Below the pieces are notes generated by a model, which saw nothing but the letters and a program-made list of their open reading frames with translations, made no database searches and had not been told where the DNA came from. The position numbers were made by a program, and so were the translations under genes. From Pseudoprevotella muciniphila (GTDB lineage: Bacteria > Bacteroidota > Bacteroidia > Bacteroidales > Bacteroidaceae): DNA of 64,000 nucleotides. Where the stretch lies: positions 1,054,001 to 1,118,000 of the forward strand of contig NZ_CP033459.1 of NCBI RefSeq assembly GCF_003265305.2, given 5' to 3'. Shown here one piece after another: positions 9,487-18,708 of the stretch (position 1 is the stretch's first letter; every line of letters starts with the position of its first letter).

Positions 9487-10224
9487 ATGCCAGACAACGC
9501 ACAACATACCATGCATATCGACACCGCCCTCATCAGAGAATGGCAACAGAGCGGCGACTACAACTACCTTGACGAGGTGGTGGAAGTGGATTCCGCCACA
9601 ACGAATAGCACACAAGTCGTTACGAAGAAAGGCACACCTTCCACATCTTTCTCCATACCTCCGCTGGCAGTCTGGTGCTGCGTCGGTGTCCTCGTCCTCG
9701 TGATCTTGTTCTTTGCCGTCAGGAACGGATGGTTCATGGGATTTTCCAAAAAGAAAAGCAAGAAGAAGGAAGTAGAGAAGAAGAAAAAAGAGGAGGAAGA
9801 AAACGAAACGACAGAAGGCACACTCAATCAGGAAGAAGTTTTCGGTTTTGATTTTCAAAAACTGACCGCCGAGGCACTTGCGGAAAAGGACTATGCTGCC
9901 GCACTGAAATACACGTATATGCAGGCATTCAGGCTTCTCTGCGAGGCAGAATTGCTGACATGGAGAAAAGACGCCACACCCTCGGAATATGCCGCACTCG
10001 ACACAGGTGTAGCATCAGAACCGTTCAGGCGAATCACTGCGGCGTACGTCCGCGCACAGTATGGGCATTACGAAGTAACTGAAGACAATTACGCCGCAGC
10101 AAAGGCTGACTTCGAAGAACTGAATAATCATGTCAATGCCATCACGGCAGAACGCCGGCGCAAAGCGCAGGAAGAAGCAGAAGAAGGGGAAAGGACTGCA
10201 AGAGAGAAAGGAGGCGAAGCATGA
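9487..10224 (+). CDS. DUF4129-like membrane-anchored protein
   Basis: About 245 residues from ATG at 9487; an in-frame TTG at 9469 would overlap the previous gene. Layout: N-terminal segment starting HIDTALIREWQQSGDYNY, one membrane helix (PPLAVWCCVGVLVLVILFFAV), a strongly charged Lys/Glu run, and a helical C-terminal domain (DFQKLTAEALAEKDYAAALKYTY, EAELLTWRKDATPSEYAAL, FRRITAAYVRAQYGHYEV) that matches the DUF4129 C-terminal pattern. The end overlaps the next start by ATGA. The position between SpoIIM-like and MoxR genes supports the call. Biochemical role is unknown. Confidence 0.75.
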   Translation: MPDNAQHTMHIDTALIREWQQSGDYNYLDEVVEVDSATTNSTQVVTKKGTPSTSFSIPPLAVWCCVGVLVLVILFFAVRNGWFMGFSKKKSKKKEVEKKKKEEEENETTEGTLNQEEVFGFDFQKLTAEALAEKDYAAALKYTYMQAFRLLCEAELLTWRKDATPSEYAALDTGVASEPFRRITAAYVRAQYGHYEVTEDNYAAAKADFEELNNHVNAITAERRRKAQEEAEEGERTAREKGGEA

Positions 10225-11630
10225 AGTGGAAAAACATTCTGGTGCCTGTGCTTATCTTTTGTGCCTTTGCTGCCGCCTTCATGCTCTTTCTCAGCAGAGA
10301 GCGCCACTTCGATTGGGACCAACGCTACCTGAGCAGGAGCGACGAGCCATACGGTCTGAAACTTTTCGACAAACTCATGAAAGAGTCGATGCCGAAAGGC
10401 TACGAGGTGGTGCGCTTTCCCGACACGAAAAGCAAGGACTACAACCTGCTGGTCATTGCAGAAAGTTTTAAACTCAGCAGACGAAACACCATAGCCATCT
10501 ACAATCACCTCAAAGCAGGAAACGACGTGATGATCATTGCAGAACTGCCGAATGTTGTCGAACAAAAAAAAGATGAAAACGACCTCGCAAGCACACAGTA
10601 CGATGAGTCTGACACTAACGACAACTCACGCTACAGCAAGGTTATTCAGAAGGCCAAGGAGATTGGACAGCGAGGCAAGACCATTGAAAACCTGATAATA
10701 ACATTGAGAGAAGGGGTTACCTTTGGAGACGAAGCGGAGACACCACAACAACTCAGGAAAAGCCCGACACTGCAACTGACCAATCCTCTCACGCGCGTGA
10801 AGGACAGAAAAACCGTTACGGCACGACAAGGATTCTGCACGACATTCTTCGATGAAGACATCGTAAATAATCAAAAAGGTTGGAATAAATGGAATCTCCA
10901 CAACAAGTACACCATCCCTGCCAATAACACCACATCTAAAGAAGTGAAGGCTGCCCTCGCAGCACACGCGAAAGTGGGAAAAGGCAACCTCTACGTAATC
11001 AGTGCCGCACACTGCTTCACCAACGCAGGAATTCTGGACGACAAGACGCTGCCCTTCGTAGTCAGCACCATGGACATGATTGCCGACAGGTCCGTGGTGA
11101 GAGTAACTGAGCCATACAACATAGGCATGGATCCTTCCGAAGCAGCAGAGGAAGAAGAGCAAGAGGCAGAATCTATTTTTCAGTTCTTCCACAAGCAAAA
11201 GGCGCTCAACCTGATGCTCTACATCACGCTTGCAGGCATCCTACTCGCCATTTTCTTCAACGCGCGACGCCGACAGCGTGCCATCAACGTGAGAAAACCA
11301 GAGAGGAACACCACCCTCGCCTTCATACGGCAAATAGCATCGTTGCACATGATGCACACGGACTATCGCGAACTCTATGTCAACAAACTCTATGCCTTCG
11401 CCGAACTGGTAAGAAAAAAAGTGGGAGCCGACATCTTCAACTGCACCGAAAAGGATATAGAGGCCATCGCGGGCAGAACAGGACTGTCGCAAAACGAGAT
11501 AAAAACACAAATCGCACTGCTCATGAACTACAACAGGACAGAGGGGAAGAAGAGGCTGACTTTTGAAGAGTTTACCACAGCAGCAAACATCATCAGAAAC
11601 ATCAAGAAAAAAATAGTTGAAAGTCGTTGA
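10221..11630 (+). CDS. DUF4350-domain membrane protein
   Basis: 469 residues. An N-terminal membrane anchor (ILVPVLIFCAFAAAFMLFL) is followed by a periplasmic part beginning FDWDQRYLSRSDEPYGLKLFDKLM, a typical DUF4350 start (a ThuA/GATase-like fold that includes LLVIAESFKLS and GNDVMIIAEL). A second membrane helix lies near residues 333-350 (LNLMLYITLAGILLAIFF), followed by a cytoplasmic helical tail ending in a winged-helix-like segment. It begins within the stop of the DUF4129 gene (ATGA overlap). Its operon place before moxR and DUF58 is the usual one in Bacteroidetes. The molecular role is not established. Confidence 0.8.
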   Translation: MKWKNILVPVLIFCAFAAAFMLFLSRERHFDWDQRYLSRSDEPYGLKLFDKLMKESMPKGYEVVRFPDTKSKDYNLLVIAESFKLSRRNTIAIYNHLKAGNDVMIIAELPNVVEQKKDENDLASTQYDESDTNDNSRYSKVIQKAKEIGQRGKTIENLIITLREGVTFGDEAETPQQLRKSPTLQLTNPLTRVKDRKTVTARQGFCTTFFDEDIVNNQKGWNKWNLHNKYTIPANNTTSKEVKAALAAHAKVGKGNLYVISAAHCFTNAGILDDKTLPFVVSTMDMIADRSVVRVTEPYNIGMDPSEAAEEEEQEAESIFQFFHKQKALNLMLYITLAGILLAIFFNARRRQRAINVRKPERNTTLAFIRQIASLHMMHTDYRELYVNKLYAFAELVRKKVGADIFNCTEKDIEAIAGRTGLSQNEIKTQIALLMNYNRTEGKKRLTFEEFTTAANIIRNIKKKIVESR

Positions 11631-11714
11631 CAGTTCTTCGGACCAATCCGAATACTCCGATTATTCTGACAACTCTGACAACACTCAACAATCAAAAAAA
11701 CAACAAAAAACATC

Positions 11715-12695
11715 ATGGATACAAGAATCGACCTTACAACATTCAACCAGAAAATGGTGCTCATACGTCAGGAAATAGCCCGATACGTGGTGGGGCAGCC
11801 TTTCGCTGTGGCACAACTCCTCGCAGCCATTATAGCCGACGGACACGTGCTCATAGAGGGTGTGCCCGGTGTGGCAAAAACGCTTCTGGCAAAGACTGTG
11901 GCACGACTGCTCAATGCCGACTTCTCGCGCATACAGTTCACGCCCGACCTCATGCCGAGCGACGTACTGGGCACATCAGTGTTCAATCCCAAAACTCAGG
12001 ACTTCAATCTCCACAAAGGTCCCGTGTTCTCGCAAATCGTCCTCGCCGACGAAATCAACCGCGCACCGGCAAAGACGCAGGCTGCCCTCTTCGAGGTGAT
12101 GCAGGAACGTCAAGCCACCATCGACGGCATCACCCACCCCATGAGCGAACTCTTCTTCATCATCGCCACACAAAACCCCATCGAACAGGAAGGCACCTAC
12201 AAACTGCCTGAAGCACAACTTGATCGCTTTATCATCAAGATTACAATGGGATACCCATCACAGGCAGAAGAATTAGAAATACTGGAGCGACACCAGAAGA
12301 AGGAGCGCATGGACATCAACGCCATAAAGCCCATATTCTCCGTGCAGGACATACTCGGCATGCGGCAGATGATGGACAATGTGGTGGTAGATGCCAACAT
12401 TCTCGGCTACATTACGCGCATCGTGCAGAACACGCGCAACAACGCAGAAATCTATCTGCCGGCATCACCGCGAGCCGCCATAGCCTTGCTGCAAATCAGT
12501 AAGGCGTATGCCATGATTTCAGGCCGCGACTTCGTAACACCCGACGACGTGAAACTTCTTGCACCAAGCGTGCTCTCCCACCGACTGCAACTCACGGCAG
12601 AAGCCGAGATGGAAGGACTAACCATCGAGCACGCCATCAGGCGCACACTCGAAGAAGCACTTGTTGATACCAACCAGCAACGCGCCATGTTCTAA
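11715..12695 (+). CDS. MoxR-family AAA+ ATPase
   Basis: 326 residues, the normal MoxR length. Walker A is GVPGVAKT (49-56), Walker B is IVLADE (108-113), and sensor-1 is IIATQNP (149-155). PEAQLDRF marks the arginine-finger region. MoxR ATPases act as chaperone-like factors that, with von Willebrand/DUF58 partners, help assemble or activate envelope or metal-containing complexes. The DUF58 gene follows 44 bp downstream and the upstream neighbours are membrane proteins of the same conserved cluster. The 84-bp gap upstream carries no clear promoter. Confidence 0.95.
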   Translation: MDTRIDLTTFNQKMVLIRQEIARYVVGQPFAVAQLLAAIIADGHVLIEGVPGVAKTLLAKTVARLLNADFSRIQFTPDLMPSDVLGTSVFNPKTQDFNLHKGPVFSQIVLADEINRAPAKTQAALFEVMQERQATIDGITHPMSELFFIIATQNPIEQEGTYKLPEAQLDRFIIKITMGYPSQAEELEILERHQKKERMDINAIKPIFSVQDILGMRQMMDNVVVDANILGYITRIVQNTRNNAEIYLPASPRAAIALLQISKAYAMISGRDFVTPDDVKLLAPSVLSHRLQLTAEAEMEGLTIEHAIRRTLEEALVDTNQQRAMF

Positions 12696-12739
12696 GGCAA
12701 ACGTTCACGGCACAGACAAACCCCATAGCACGGAACAGC

Positions 12740-14050
12740 ATGTATCTCACACCTCGCTTCTTCGCTCTCCTCGCCATTACGGCACTCCTCGCGGCAGTGG
12801 CTTACTGGTTGCCTGCGCTTTACCCTGCGGCCATCATCGTGCTCATTGCCCTCGTCGCGCTGACCATAGCCGATGCCATAACAGCCTTTGCAGCCATACG
12901 GGTGAAGGCGCGGAGAACCATGCCACAACTCTTCTGTATCGGAAGCAAAAACAAGGTGAGCATAGAAGTGGAGTCGGAAGCCAGAATAAAGGTGCACCTG
13001 CGGATACAGGACGAACTGCCACCCGAAATGTGCTACCACGATGCACAGTATGACACAAGCCTTTCAAGTCGGGAAACAGCAACATACAACTATACACTCG
13101 AGCCCAAGGAACGAGGAAAGTTTTCCTACGGCGACATCATCGTCTTCGCACGCACACCACTGCAACTCATAGAGCGAAAAATCAGAATAGCCACAGATCG
13201 CGCACACATCGAAGTATATCCCAACTTCAAACGACTTGAACACGTAGAACTCGCTGCCATCAGCACGACACAGCACGAAGGCGAAAAACGACAACTGAGA
13301 CCCATCGGACAGACCGACTTTGAACACATACGCGACTATGTGCCGGGCGACGAATACCGACACATCAACTGGAAAGCCACGGCACGCACAGGCAGGCTGG
13401 AGGTGAACACCTATCAGGAACAGCGCGCGCAAAACGTAATGTGCATCATCGACAAGGGACGCACCATGCAGCGGACATTCAACAACATGGCACTTCTCGA
13501 CCATGCCATCAATTCTACCCTCGCACTGTCCTACTGTGTGCTGAAACACCACGACATGGCAGGCACAATGACTTTCGATGCCAAAATAGACACCACAGTG
13601 CCGCCATCGCAGAAGAAAAACCAAATAAAACTCATTCTGCGATCACTCTACGACCAACAGGTAACCTACTCCGAAAGCGATTTCTCGCCACTACCAACGC
13701 ATCTTGACAAAGCACTACACAGTCGTAGCCTCGTGGTGCTCTTCACCGATTTCAACACACTGAACCAAATGCGGCGACAACTGCCCTACTTCAGGATGAT
13801 TGCACGAAAACACTGCCTGCTCATCGTATTCTTCAGGGACAAAGAGGTAGAAGCACTTGCCGACATCACACCCTCGAACGACAAGGAATACAAGCAACAG
13901 GCCATCGCCGAAAACTTCATCCTCCAACAACAGACCATCGCCGCAGAACTGCGCCAAAACGGCATCTACAGCCTCCACACCACAGTGAAGGACATGCCCG
14001 CCAACACCGTACGCACATACCTCACGATGAAGCAGCAGGGGGTTATATAG
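12740..14050 (+). CDS. DUF58-domain protein (MoxR partner)
   Basis: 436 residues with two N-terminal membrane helices (FFALLAITALLAAVAYWLPAL and AAIIVLIALVALTIADAI). The DUF58 hallmark DYVPGDEYRHINWKATAR lies near residue 200, followed by a vWA-like region with CIIDKGRTM replacing the usual DxSxS metal site, so the MIDAS motif is degenerate. DUF58 proteins work with MoxR ATPases. It is the last gene of the operon: a 9-bp-stem hairpin lies 52 bp after the stop and a new promoter follows. Confidence 0.9.
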   Translation: MYLTPRFFALLAITALLAAVAYWLPALYPAAIIVLIALVALTIADAITAFAAIRVKARRTMPQLFCIGSKNKVSIEVESEARIKVHLRIQDELPPEMCYHDAQYDTSLSSRETATYNYTLEPKERGKFSYGDIIVFARTPLQLIERKIRIATDRAHIEVYPNFKRLEHVELAAISTTQHEGEKRQLRPIGQTDFEHIRDYVPGDEYRHINWKATARTGRLEVNTYQEQRAQNVMCIIDKGRTMQRTFNNMALLDHAINSTLALSYCVLKHHDMAGTMTFDAKIDTTVPPSQKKNQIKLILRSLYDQQVTYSESDFSPLPTHLDKALHSRSLVVLFTDFNTLNQMRRQLPYFRMIARKHCLLIVFFRDKEVEALADITPSNDKEYKQQAIAENFILQQQTIAAELRQNGIYSLHTTVKDMPANTVRTYLTMKQQGVI

Positions 14051-14101
14051 CAGAAAAGCACTGAAAACATTGACGTGCCCTGAATAACAAAGCGTCAACT
14101 A

Positions 14102-14122
14102 TGCAGCAACATTGTTGCTGCA
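14102..14122. other. Hairpin after the DUF58 operon
   Basis: A perfect 9-bp stem TGCAGCAAC / GTTGCTGCA with an ATT loop, 52 bp after the DUF58 stop. There is no T-run, so it is not a standard intrinsic terminator; it may mark the operon's 3' end. Confidence 0.4.
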
Positions 14123-14164
14123 AAATTCAAAAGCGCAGAACCGTCAAAACAATCTTCTTTTTCT

Positions 14165-14172
14165 TACCTTTG
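14165..14172 (+). promoter_or_regulatory. -7 element of the porin-like gene
   Basis: TACCTTTG matches TAnnTTTG, 35 bp before the ATG at 14207. No TTTG is present 19 bp upstream, so the promoter may be weak or activated. Confidence 0.5.
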
Positions 14173-14206
14173 CACGCGCAAATAAAAAAATCACCAATTC
14201 CGGCAG

Positions 14207-15247
14207 ATGCGAAAGCAAGTATTTTTTCTACTTTTTTTCCTCATTGCAGTAGGACTACAGACTCTCAAGGCACAGACAGCAAAGTCGATTCTGCAAGAAA
14301 TCAACACCCTTCGACTTGAAGCCAGGGGCGACTGGCAACATGACAGCCAGGTCAAAGACGAGCGCGGATTCAAAGGACGTTACCTCAATTTCGTCCTCAC
14401 AGGCAATATAGGCGAAAAATTCTCATACGCCTACCGCCAACGCCTCAACAAGTTCAGCAAGTCGTCGTCCTTCTTCGATGCCACAGACTGGCTATACATC
14501 AACTATTCACCAGTTAAGCAACTGACACTATCCGCAGGTAAACAGGTAGCGGCAATAGGTGGATATGAGTACGACGCACCACCCATCGACATCTATTTCA
14601 GTTCGGAATTCTGGTACAACATTCCTTGCTTCCAATGGGGTGTGAGTGCAGAATACGCACTCGGCGGTAACGACGCACTGAAACTGCAAGTAACACAAAG
14701 CCCCTTCGATGGTTTCTACGACCACGAGGATATGTACGGCTACCATCTGATGTGGAGCGGCAGACACGGCATCTGGTCCACCCTCTGGTCTGCCAACCTT
14801 ATGGAATATGCACCGAAGAAATACATCTCCTACATTTCGCTGGGCAACCAGCTGCAACTGGGACGCGTGAAACTCTGCCTCGATTTCCTCAACCGCGCCG
14901 CCAACCACCAAACCTATTTCTTCAAGGACTGCTCGCTCGTGGGCGAAGTGTCCTACAAGCCTAAAGACTGCCTCAACCTCTACGCCAAAGCGACCTACGA
15001 CGTAAACAAGACGCACACCGATGCCGACCTCGTCATACATAAAGGCACCGAACTGACACGTGTGGGCGGCGGTGTGGAGTTCTATCCCATCAAGAACCAC
15101 GACGTACGTCTTCATGCCGACTATTCATACGCATGGGGAAAGAATACGAACCCTGACGGAACAATGCAGGACGACCAGTCGCTCGTAAACGTAGGCGTAA
15201 CATGGAAAATGAACCTGCTTTCCATAAGACTGAAAAAGAAAGATTAG
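14207..15247 (+). CDS. Outer-membrane porin-like beta-barrel protein
   Basis: 346 residues with signal peptide (MRKQVFFLLFFLIAVGLQTLKAQ). The remainder alternates polar and hydrophobic residues in amphipathic strands (FSYAYRQRLNKF, LTLSAGKQVAAIGG, YISLGNQLQL, LRLHADYSYAWGK-like stretches) and ends in a barrel strand. GKQ..IGG.EYDA.P.D.Y fits the phosphate-selective porin (OprO/OprP, PF07396-type) pattern common in Bacteroidetes, but at 346 residues it is somewhat short. Likely a passive channel in the outer membrane. The gene has its own -7 element and is followed after 30 bp by a nucleoside-recognition membrane protein, so the two may form a short uptake operon. Confidence 0.7.
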   Translation: MRKQVFFLLFFLIAVGLQTLKAQTAKSILQEINTLRLEARGDWQHDSQVKDERGFKGRYLNFVLTGNIGEKFSYAYRQRLNKFSKSSSFFDATDWLYINYSPVKQLTLSAGKQVAAIGGYEYDAPPIDIYFSSEFWYNIPCFQWGVSAEYALGGNDALKLQVTQSPFDGFYDHEDMYGYHLMWSGRHGIWSTLWSANLMEYAPKKYISYISLGNQLQLGRVKLCLDFLNRAANHQTYFFKDCSLVGEVSYKPKDCLNLYAKATYDVNKTHTDADLVIHKGTELTRVGGGVEFYPIKNHDVRLHADYSYAWGKNTNPDGTMQDDQSLVNVGVTWKMNLLSIRLKKKD

Positions 15248-15277
15248 CAGAACAAACAGATTAGCAATAAGCGAAAA

Positions 15278-16420
15278 ATGAAAAAATCATTGTCCGGCAT
15301 CATCTGCCTCGTCATCATCATAGGACTTTTCACCTATTTGGGTCACAGCATGGGAGCAGCCAATATGCTTAACACCGTGATGAAAACGGCTCACGACCTG
15401 TTGCTCAACACCGTGTTCTACCTCATGGCGATATGCGTGCTCACAGGCGCCATAGGCAAACTGTTCGTGGAATTTGGCGTAGTGGACCTGCTGGAGAGAT
15501 TGCTGAGACCACTGATGAGACCGCTGTTCAATCTGCCCGGTGTGGCATCGCTCGGTGCCGTGATGACATTCCTTTCGGACAACCCCGCCATCATCACCCT
15601 CTCGCGCGACAAGCGTTTCAGTAGTTATTTCAAGAAGTTCCAGTTCATCTCGCTGACCAATTTCGGCACGGCATTCGGCATGGGACTCATCGTCATCATC
15701 TTTATGATTGGCAATGGCTACCTCGCCGGACCGCTCATCGGATTCTTTGGCGCTTTCTGCGGCTGTGTTGTTTCCACAAGGCTCATGCAGCGCTTCGTAC
15801 TGAAAGCCTACCCGAAATATGCTGAAGAAAACGCCAACGACAGCCCTGGCGGACAAGACACACTCGTACCGGAAAAGGAACGCAACGAGGAGGAAGAAAA
15901 GAAGTCGCTCTTCCTGCGCATTCTGAATGCCCTGCTCGACGGAGGACGATCCGGCGTGGACATAGGCCTCGCCATCATACCGGGTGTGCTAATCATCTCA
16001 ACACTCGTCATGGTGCTCACCTTCGGACCCGACGCAAGCGGCAACTACACAGGTGCAGCCTATCAGGGAACGGAACTCCTGCCGTGGCTCGCATCGAAAA
16101 TAGATTTCATCTTCAACTGGCTCTTCGGTTTTACCGACCCGCACCAGATTGCCTTCCCCATCACAGCACTCGGAGCCGTGGGCGCAGCACTGAGCCTCGT
16201 GCCCAACTTCATCGCACAGGGCTGGATAGATGGCAACGCCATAGCCGTGTTCACAGCCATCGGCATGTGCTGGAGCGGATACCTCAGCACACACACCGCC
16301 ATGCTCGACTCGCTCGGCTACCGGGAACTCACCTCAAAAGCCATACTCTCACACACCATAGGAGGCATCTGCGCAGCCATAGTGGCACACTGGGGGTATA
16401 TGCTCTATTCACTGATCTGA
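15278..16420 (+). CDS. Nucleoside-recognition (Gate) domain inner-membrane protein
   Basis: 380 residues, multi-pass. Two Gate-type halves can be seen: residues about 35-175 (NTVFYLMAICVLTGAIGKL, PGVASLGAVMTFLSDNPAIITLS, FGTAFGMGLIVIIFMIGNG) and 215-380 (GLAIIPGVLIISTLVMVL, ALGAVGAALSLVPNF, GMCWSGYLSTHTAML). A charged cytoplasmic linker with EKERNEEEEKK separates them. Such proteins relate to SpmA/SpmB/YjiG and may transport nucleosides or other solutes; substrate unknown. It resembles the CD0519/CD1768-type family, from memory only. It follows the porin-like gene by 30 bp. No clear terminator separates it from the convergent AbiE pair. Confidence 0.75.
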   Translation: MKKSLSGIICLVIIIGLFTYLGHSMGAANMLNTVMKTAHDLLLNTVFYLMAICVLTGAIGKLFVEFGVVDLLERLLRPLMRPLFNLPGVASLGAVMTFLSDNPAIITLSRDKRFSSYFKKFQFISLTNFGTAFGMGLIVIIFMIGNGYLAGPLIGFFGAFCGCVVSTRLMQRFVLKAYPKYAEENANDSPGGQDTLVPEKERNEEEEKKSLFLRILNALLDGGRSGVDIGLAIIPGVLIISTLVMVLTFGPDASGNYTGAAYQGTELLPWLASKIDFIFNWLFGFTDPHQIAFPITALGAVGAALSLVPNFIAQGWIDGNAIAVFTAIGMCWSGYLSTHTAMLDSLGYRELTSKAILSHTIGGICAAIVAHWGYMLYSLI

Positions 16421-16549
16421 ACATTGAAAAAAAGGACTTTGTCGCTTAGTAAAAAAGATGACAGATAACAATGGCGCGCTGTAAGTGCAAAAGGTAATAT
16501 ACAAAGAAGGGCTTTGGGGAAAAATGTATTTTTCTACCAACTTCTATTA

Positions 16550-17371
16550 TCAATCAAACACTATCATGTCAGCCAACTGAAGGAAGTAGTCGTTTGACCA
16601 GATGTCGAGTTCGTGGGGGTCTTCCACAAAACCGGCCACGTCGTTCTTTACCTGTTCTATATTAGTTGAAGCCAGTTTCTCGCGTAGCAGATTCATAAAA
16701 GTCTCCTTGCTTATTTCCTGCCCGCTGAACTCGCGTATGCGTTCTTGTAAATGCTGATAGTTGAGTGGAGTTTGGTGACGTACATACCACTCAAAGTCGT
16801 ACCAGTCGCGACCCTTCACCCGCATTTTCCAGTTGCGGAAGACCAAGGCATGCATTTTCCCTGCAAAAAGATCAGGAAGTGCAACACAGCGCACCATAAA
16901 GGAAAATGGTTTGAGCAGCATTCTCTGTTCACATCCGAAACCCATAGGCGGACAAGTGTCCAACTCAATCTTAACCTTTACATTCTTCTCTGTCTGAAAG
17001 GAAATGTCGTATGCATCAGTGTCTTCTTTCAGAAAGGCTGATTCAACCTTCCCAAAAGTCTTCTTGTCCTTCTTCTTGATAGTCACATCCTTGCCTGTCA
17101 GTTTGAATGCCTCGATAATTGAGGGGAAGTAGGCTTCAAGATGTATGTTAGCATCTTTCTCGGTCAATGTGAAGTCCAAGTCCTCTGAAAAGCGACGGAG
17201 ACCGTGAAAAATTCTCAGGCATGTCCCACCATAAAACGCTGCATGACTGAAGAAATCACTTCGTCCTAAACCTGCCAGTGTGATTTGTTGCATTACTTCA
17301 TGCTTCGCGTTTACCCTCTCGTTCGGTGTTGATGGTGACAGGGCTTCAACCATTTCGTCAAATATCGTCAT
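16550..17371 (-). CDS. AbiEii-type nucleotidyltransferase toxin
   Basis: 273 residues. The nucleotidyltransferase core is clear: FYGGTCLRIFHGLRRFSEDLDFTL near 46-70, with the G-G-T-x-L-R and S-E-D-L-D-F motifs of the DUF1814/AbiEii family, and a later VKIELDTCPP segment. AbiE toxins are type IV toxin-antitoxin or abortive-infection proteins that use nucleotides to inactivate translation components. It lies 19 bp after the AbiEi-like gene and the two form one operon. Length fits the family. Whether the pair gives phage protection here is unknown. Confidence 0.9.
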   Translation of the reverse strand: MTIFDEMVEALSPSTPNERVNAKHEVMQQITLAGLGRSDFFSHAAFYGGTCLRIFHGLRRFSEDLDFTLTEKDANIHLEAYFPSIIEAFKLTGKDVTIKKKDKKTFGKVESAFLKEDTDAYDISFQTEKNVKVKIELDTCPPMGFGCEQRMLLKPFSFMVRCVALPDLFAGKMHALVFRNWKMRVKGRDWYDFEWYVRHQTPLNYQHLQERIREFSGQEISKETFMNLLREKLASTNIEQVKNDVAGFVEDPHELDIWSNDYFLQLADMIVFD

Positions 17372-17390
17372 AATCTTGTCTTTAACTCTG

Positions 17391-18035
17391 TTAGGAACGA
17401 CCCATAATCTTTAATAAGTTAGCCAATACGTTCTTCTTCTTTCCCGCTTCCATACATGCCTGTATGATTTTCCTGTCCATACTTCGTATGTCGCTAATCT
17501 CAATACGCATATCTTCCTCAAAAAAAACTTCAAGACTTGCTATGGACTGGGACGGCACATAGCGTTCGCTCATCAGCATGTCACAGAGTGCTTTCTCAGG
17601 GGTTGCTATCATATATGCAATGCCTTCAGCAAGTTCACTTCTGACACCAATCGGAAAATATGAGGAAGAAACGCCTCGATAAGAAAAACGACCGAAGAAA
17701 TTCTCAAATCTACTGGTGTGGAGAGTGGTTACAGACGTGATTTCATAAACTCTCTCGGGAATCAAACCATAGTGGCAAAGCGCGTAGTGCGCAGAGATGT
17801 ATGAAGGACAATAGAGATGGTTAGCCACCAACTCAACCGACACCATTTTACCACTAATGTCTGGAGAAACCACAAACAACCCGCGTTTCAGTTTGATGAG
17901 CATTCCTGCACGCTCCAGTACCTGCACTTTCTTATCGGGTGAACGATAGTCGCGGAAAAGGCTCTTTAGTAGTCCACTACTCACGGGTACATTCCCTAAT
18001 TGCTTCAAGGCATTGAGTTCTTCTATTGAAATCAT
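17391..18035 (-). CDS. AbiEi-type antitoxin / transcriptional regulator
   Basis: 214 residues. The N-terminal winged-helix domain is visible (SIEELNALKQLGNVPVSSGLLKSLF, then RAGMLIKLKRGLFVVSP). The C-terminal AbiEi domain contains VANHLYCPSYISAHYALCHYGLIPE, ITSVTT, and TPEKALCDML, which are strong family signatures. The protein should neutralise the toxin and repress its own promoter. It is the first gene of the pair, with TAACTTTG 18 bp before its start and a short inverted repeat (AGAAG-TAAAT-CTTCT, 18080-18094) upstream as a possible operator. Confidence 0.92.
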   Translation of the reverse strand: MISIEELNALKQLGNVPVSSGLLKSLFRDYRSPDKKVQVLERAGMLIKLKRGLFVVSPDISGKMVSVELVANHLYCPSYISAHYALCHYGLIPERVYEITSVTTLHTSRFENFFGRFSYRGVSSSYFPIGVRSELAEGIAYMIATPEKALCDMLMSERYVPSQSIASLEVFFEEDMRIEISDIRSMDRKIIQACMEAGKKKNVLANLLKIMGRS

Positions 18036-18052
18036 AAATCCCTGTTTTGGTG

Positions 18053-18060
18053 CAAAGTTA
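18053..18060 (-). promoter_or_regulatory. -7 element of the abiE operon
   Basis: TAACTTTG on the minus strand, fitting TAnnTTTG, with TTCT at the -33 place (18080-18083). That -33 site overlaps the short inverted repeat AGAAG/CTTCT, which fits autoregulation by AbiEi. Confidence 0.5.
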
Positions 18061-18142
18061 TAATTTTTCGCTTAGAAAAAGAAGTAAATCTTCTGTTTTT
18101 ATACGAAAAACCACAATTTTTACATCCCGACACCTCCCACAT

Positions 18143-18697
18143 CTACTCCCCACCACTAACGTCAAGGTGAAGCACGCGGGGGATGAGTGAGGGCGTGACT
18201 GGACCTTCAACATGGATGAGTAAGAAGATACAGCCGTCCATAACGATGAGCAGGTCGTCCACCTTGTTGTCCGTTACTTTCCGGACGTAGGCAGAAAATC
18301 CTTCTTCTTCATTGAGCAAGGCACGCAGCATGGGCGGAATGGTGAAATATTTGGACGCATCGGTTTTTTCATAGCCCCGAAGCGCAGTAATATCGCCACG
18401 CATAGCACTGGCAAGACTATCGTTTTCTTCCACTGAGAGAAACTCTATGCGCATCGCCTTCAATTCGGAAAGGAGTGCAGGGTTAGTCTCTTCCGCGAAG
18501 CGTTTGGGAATGGAGTCGTTCTTTTGCTGGGTCATGTCCTCATACGCCACGTCCTCCAATGTTTTATATTTATCAAACAGTGCTTGCACACCAGAGGGAT
18601 GTTTCTCCCTCGCCTTCCCAAAAACTTCCTCAAGCTTCCCGTCAAGCATCTTTATGGTGCCGAGGTCTTTGTCGGTCATAATCTGCAATTCCTCCAT
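18143..18697 (-). CDS. Small protein of unknown function downstream of the TonB-type barrels
   Basis: About 184 residues from ATG at 18697, 11 bp after the stop of the barrel gene; a longer frame starts at 18769 inside that gene but is less likely. There is no signal peptide or membrane helix. The N-terminal half is charged and helical (DKDLGTIKMLDGKLEEVFGKA, then a region rich in Glu/Lys). The C-terminal part has FTIPPMLRALLNEEEGFSAYVRK and DDLLIVMDGCIFLLIHVEGPV. The DDLLIV...IHVEG end is faintly like DUF4252 proteins, but I do not trust this. As the last gene of the barrel operon it may be a partner of those proteins. Confidence 0.55.
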   Translation of the reverse strand: MEELQIMTDKDLGTIKMLDGKLEEVFGKAREKHPSGVQALFDKYKTLEDVAYEDMTQQKNDSIPKRFAEETNPALLSELKAMRIEFLSVEENDSLASAMRGDITALRGYEKTDASKYFTIPPMLRALLNEEEGFSAYVRKVTDNKVDDLLIVMDGCIFLLIHVEGPVTPSLIPRVLHLDVSGGE

Positions 18698-18708
18698 GAC
18701 GGACTTAG

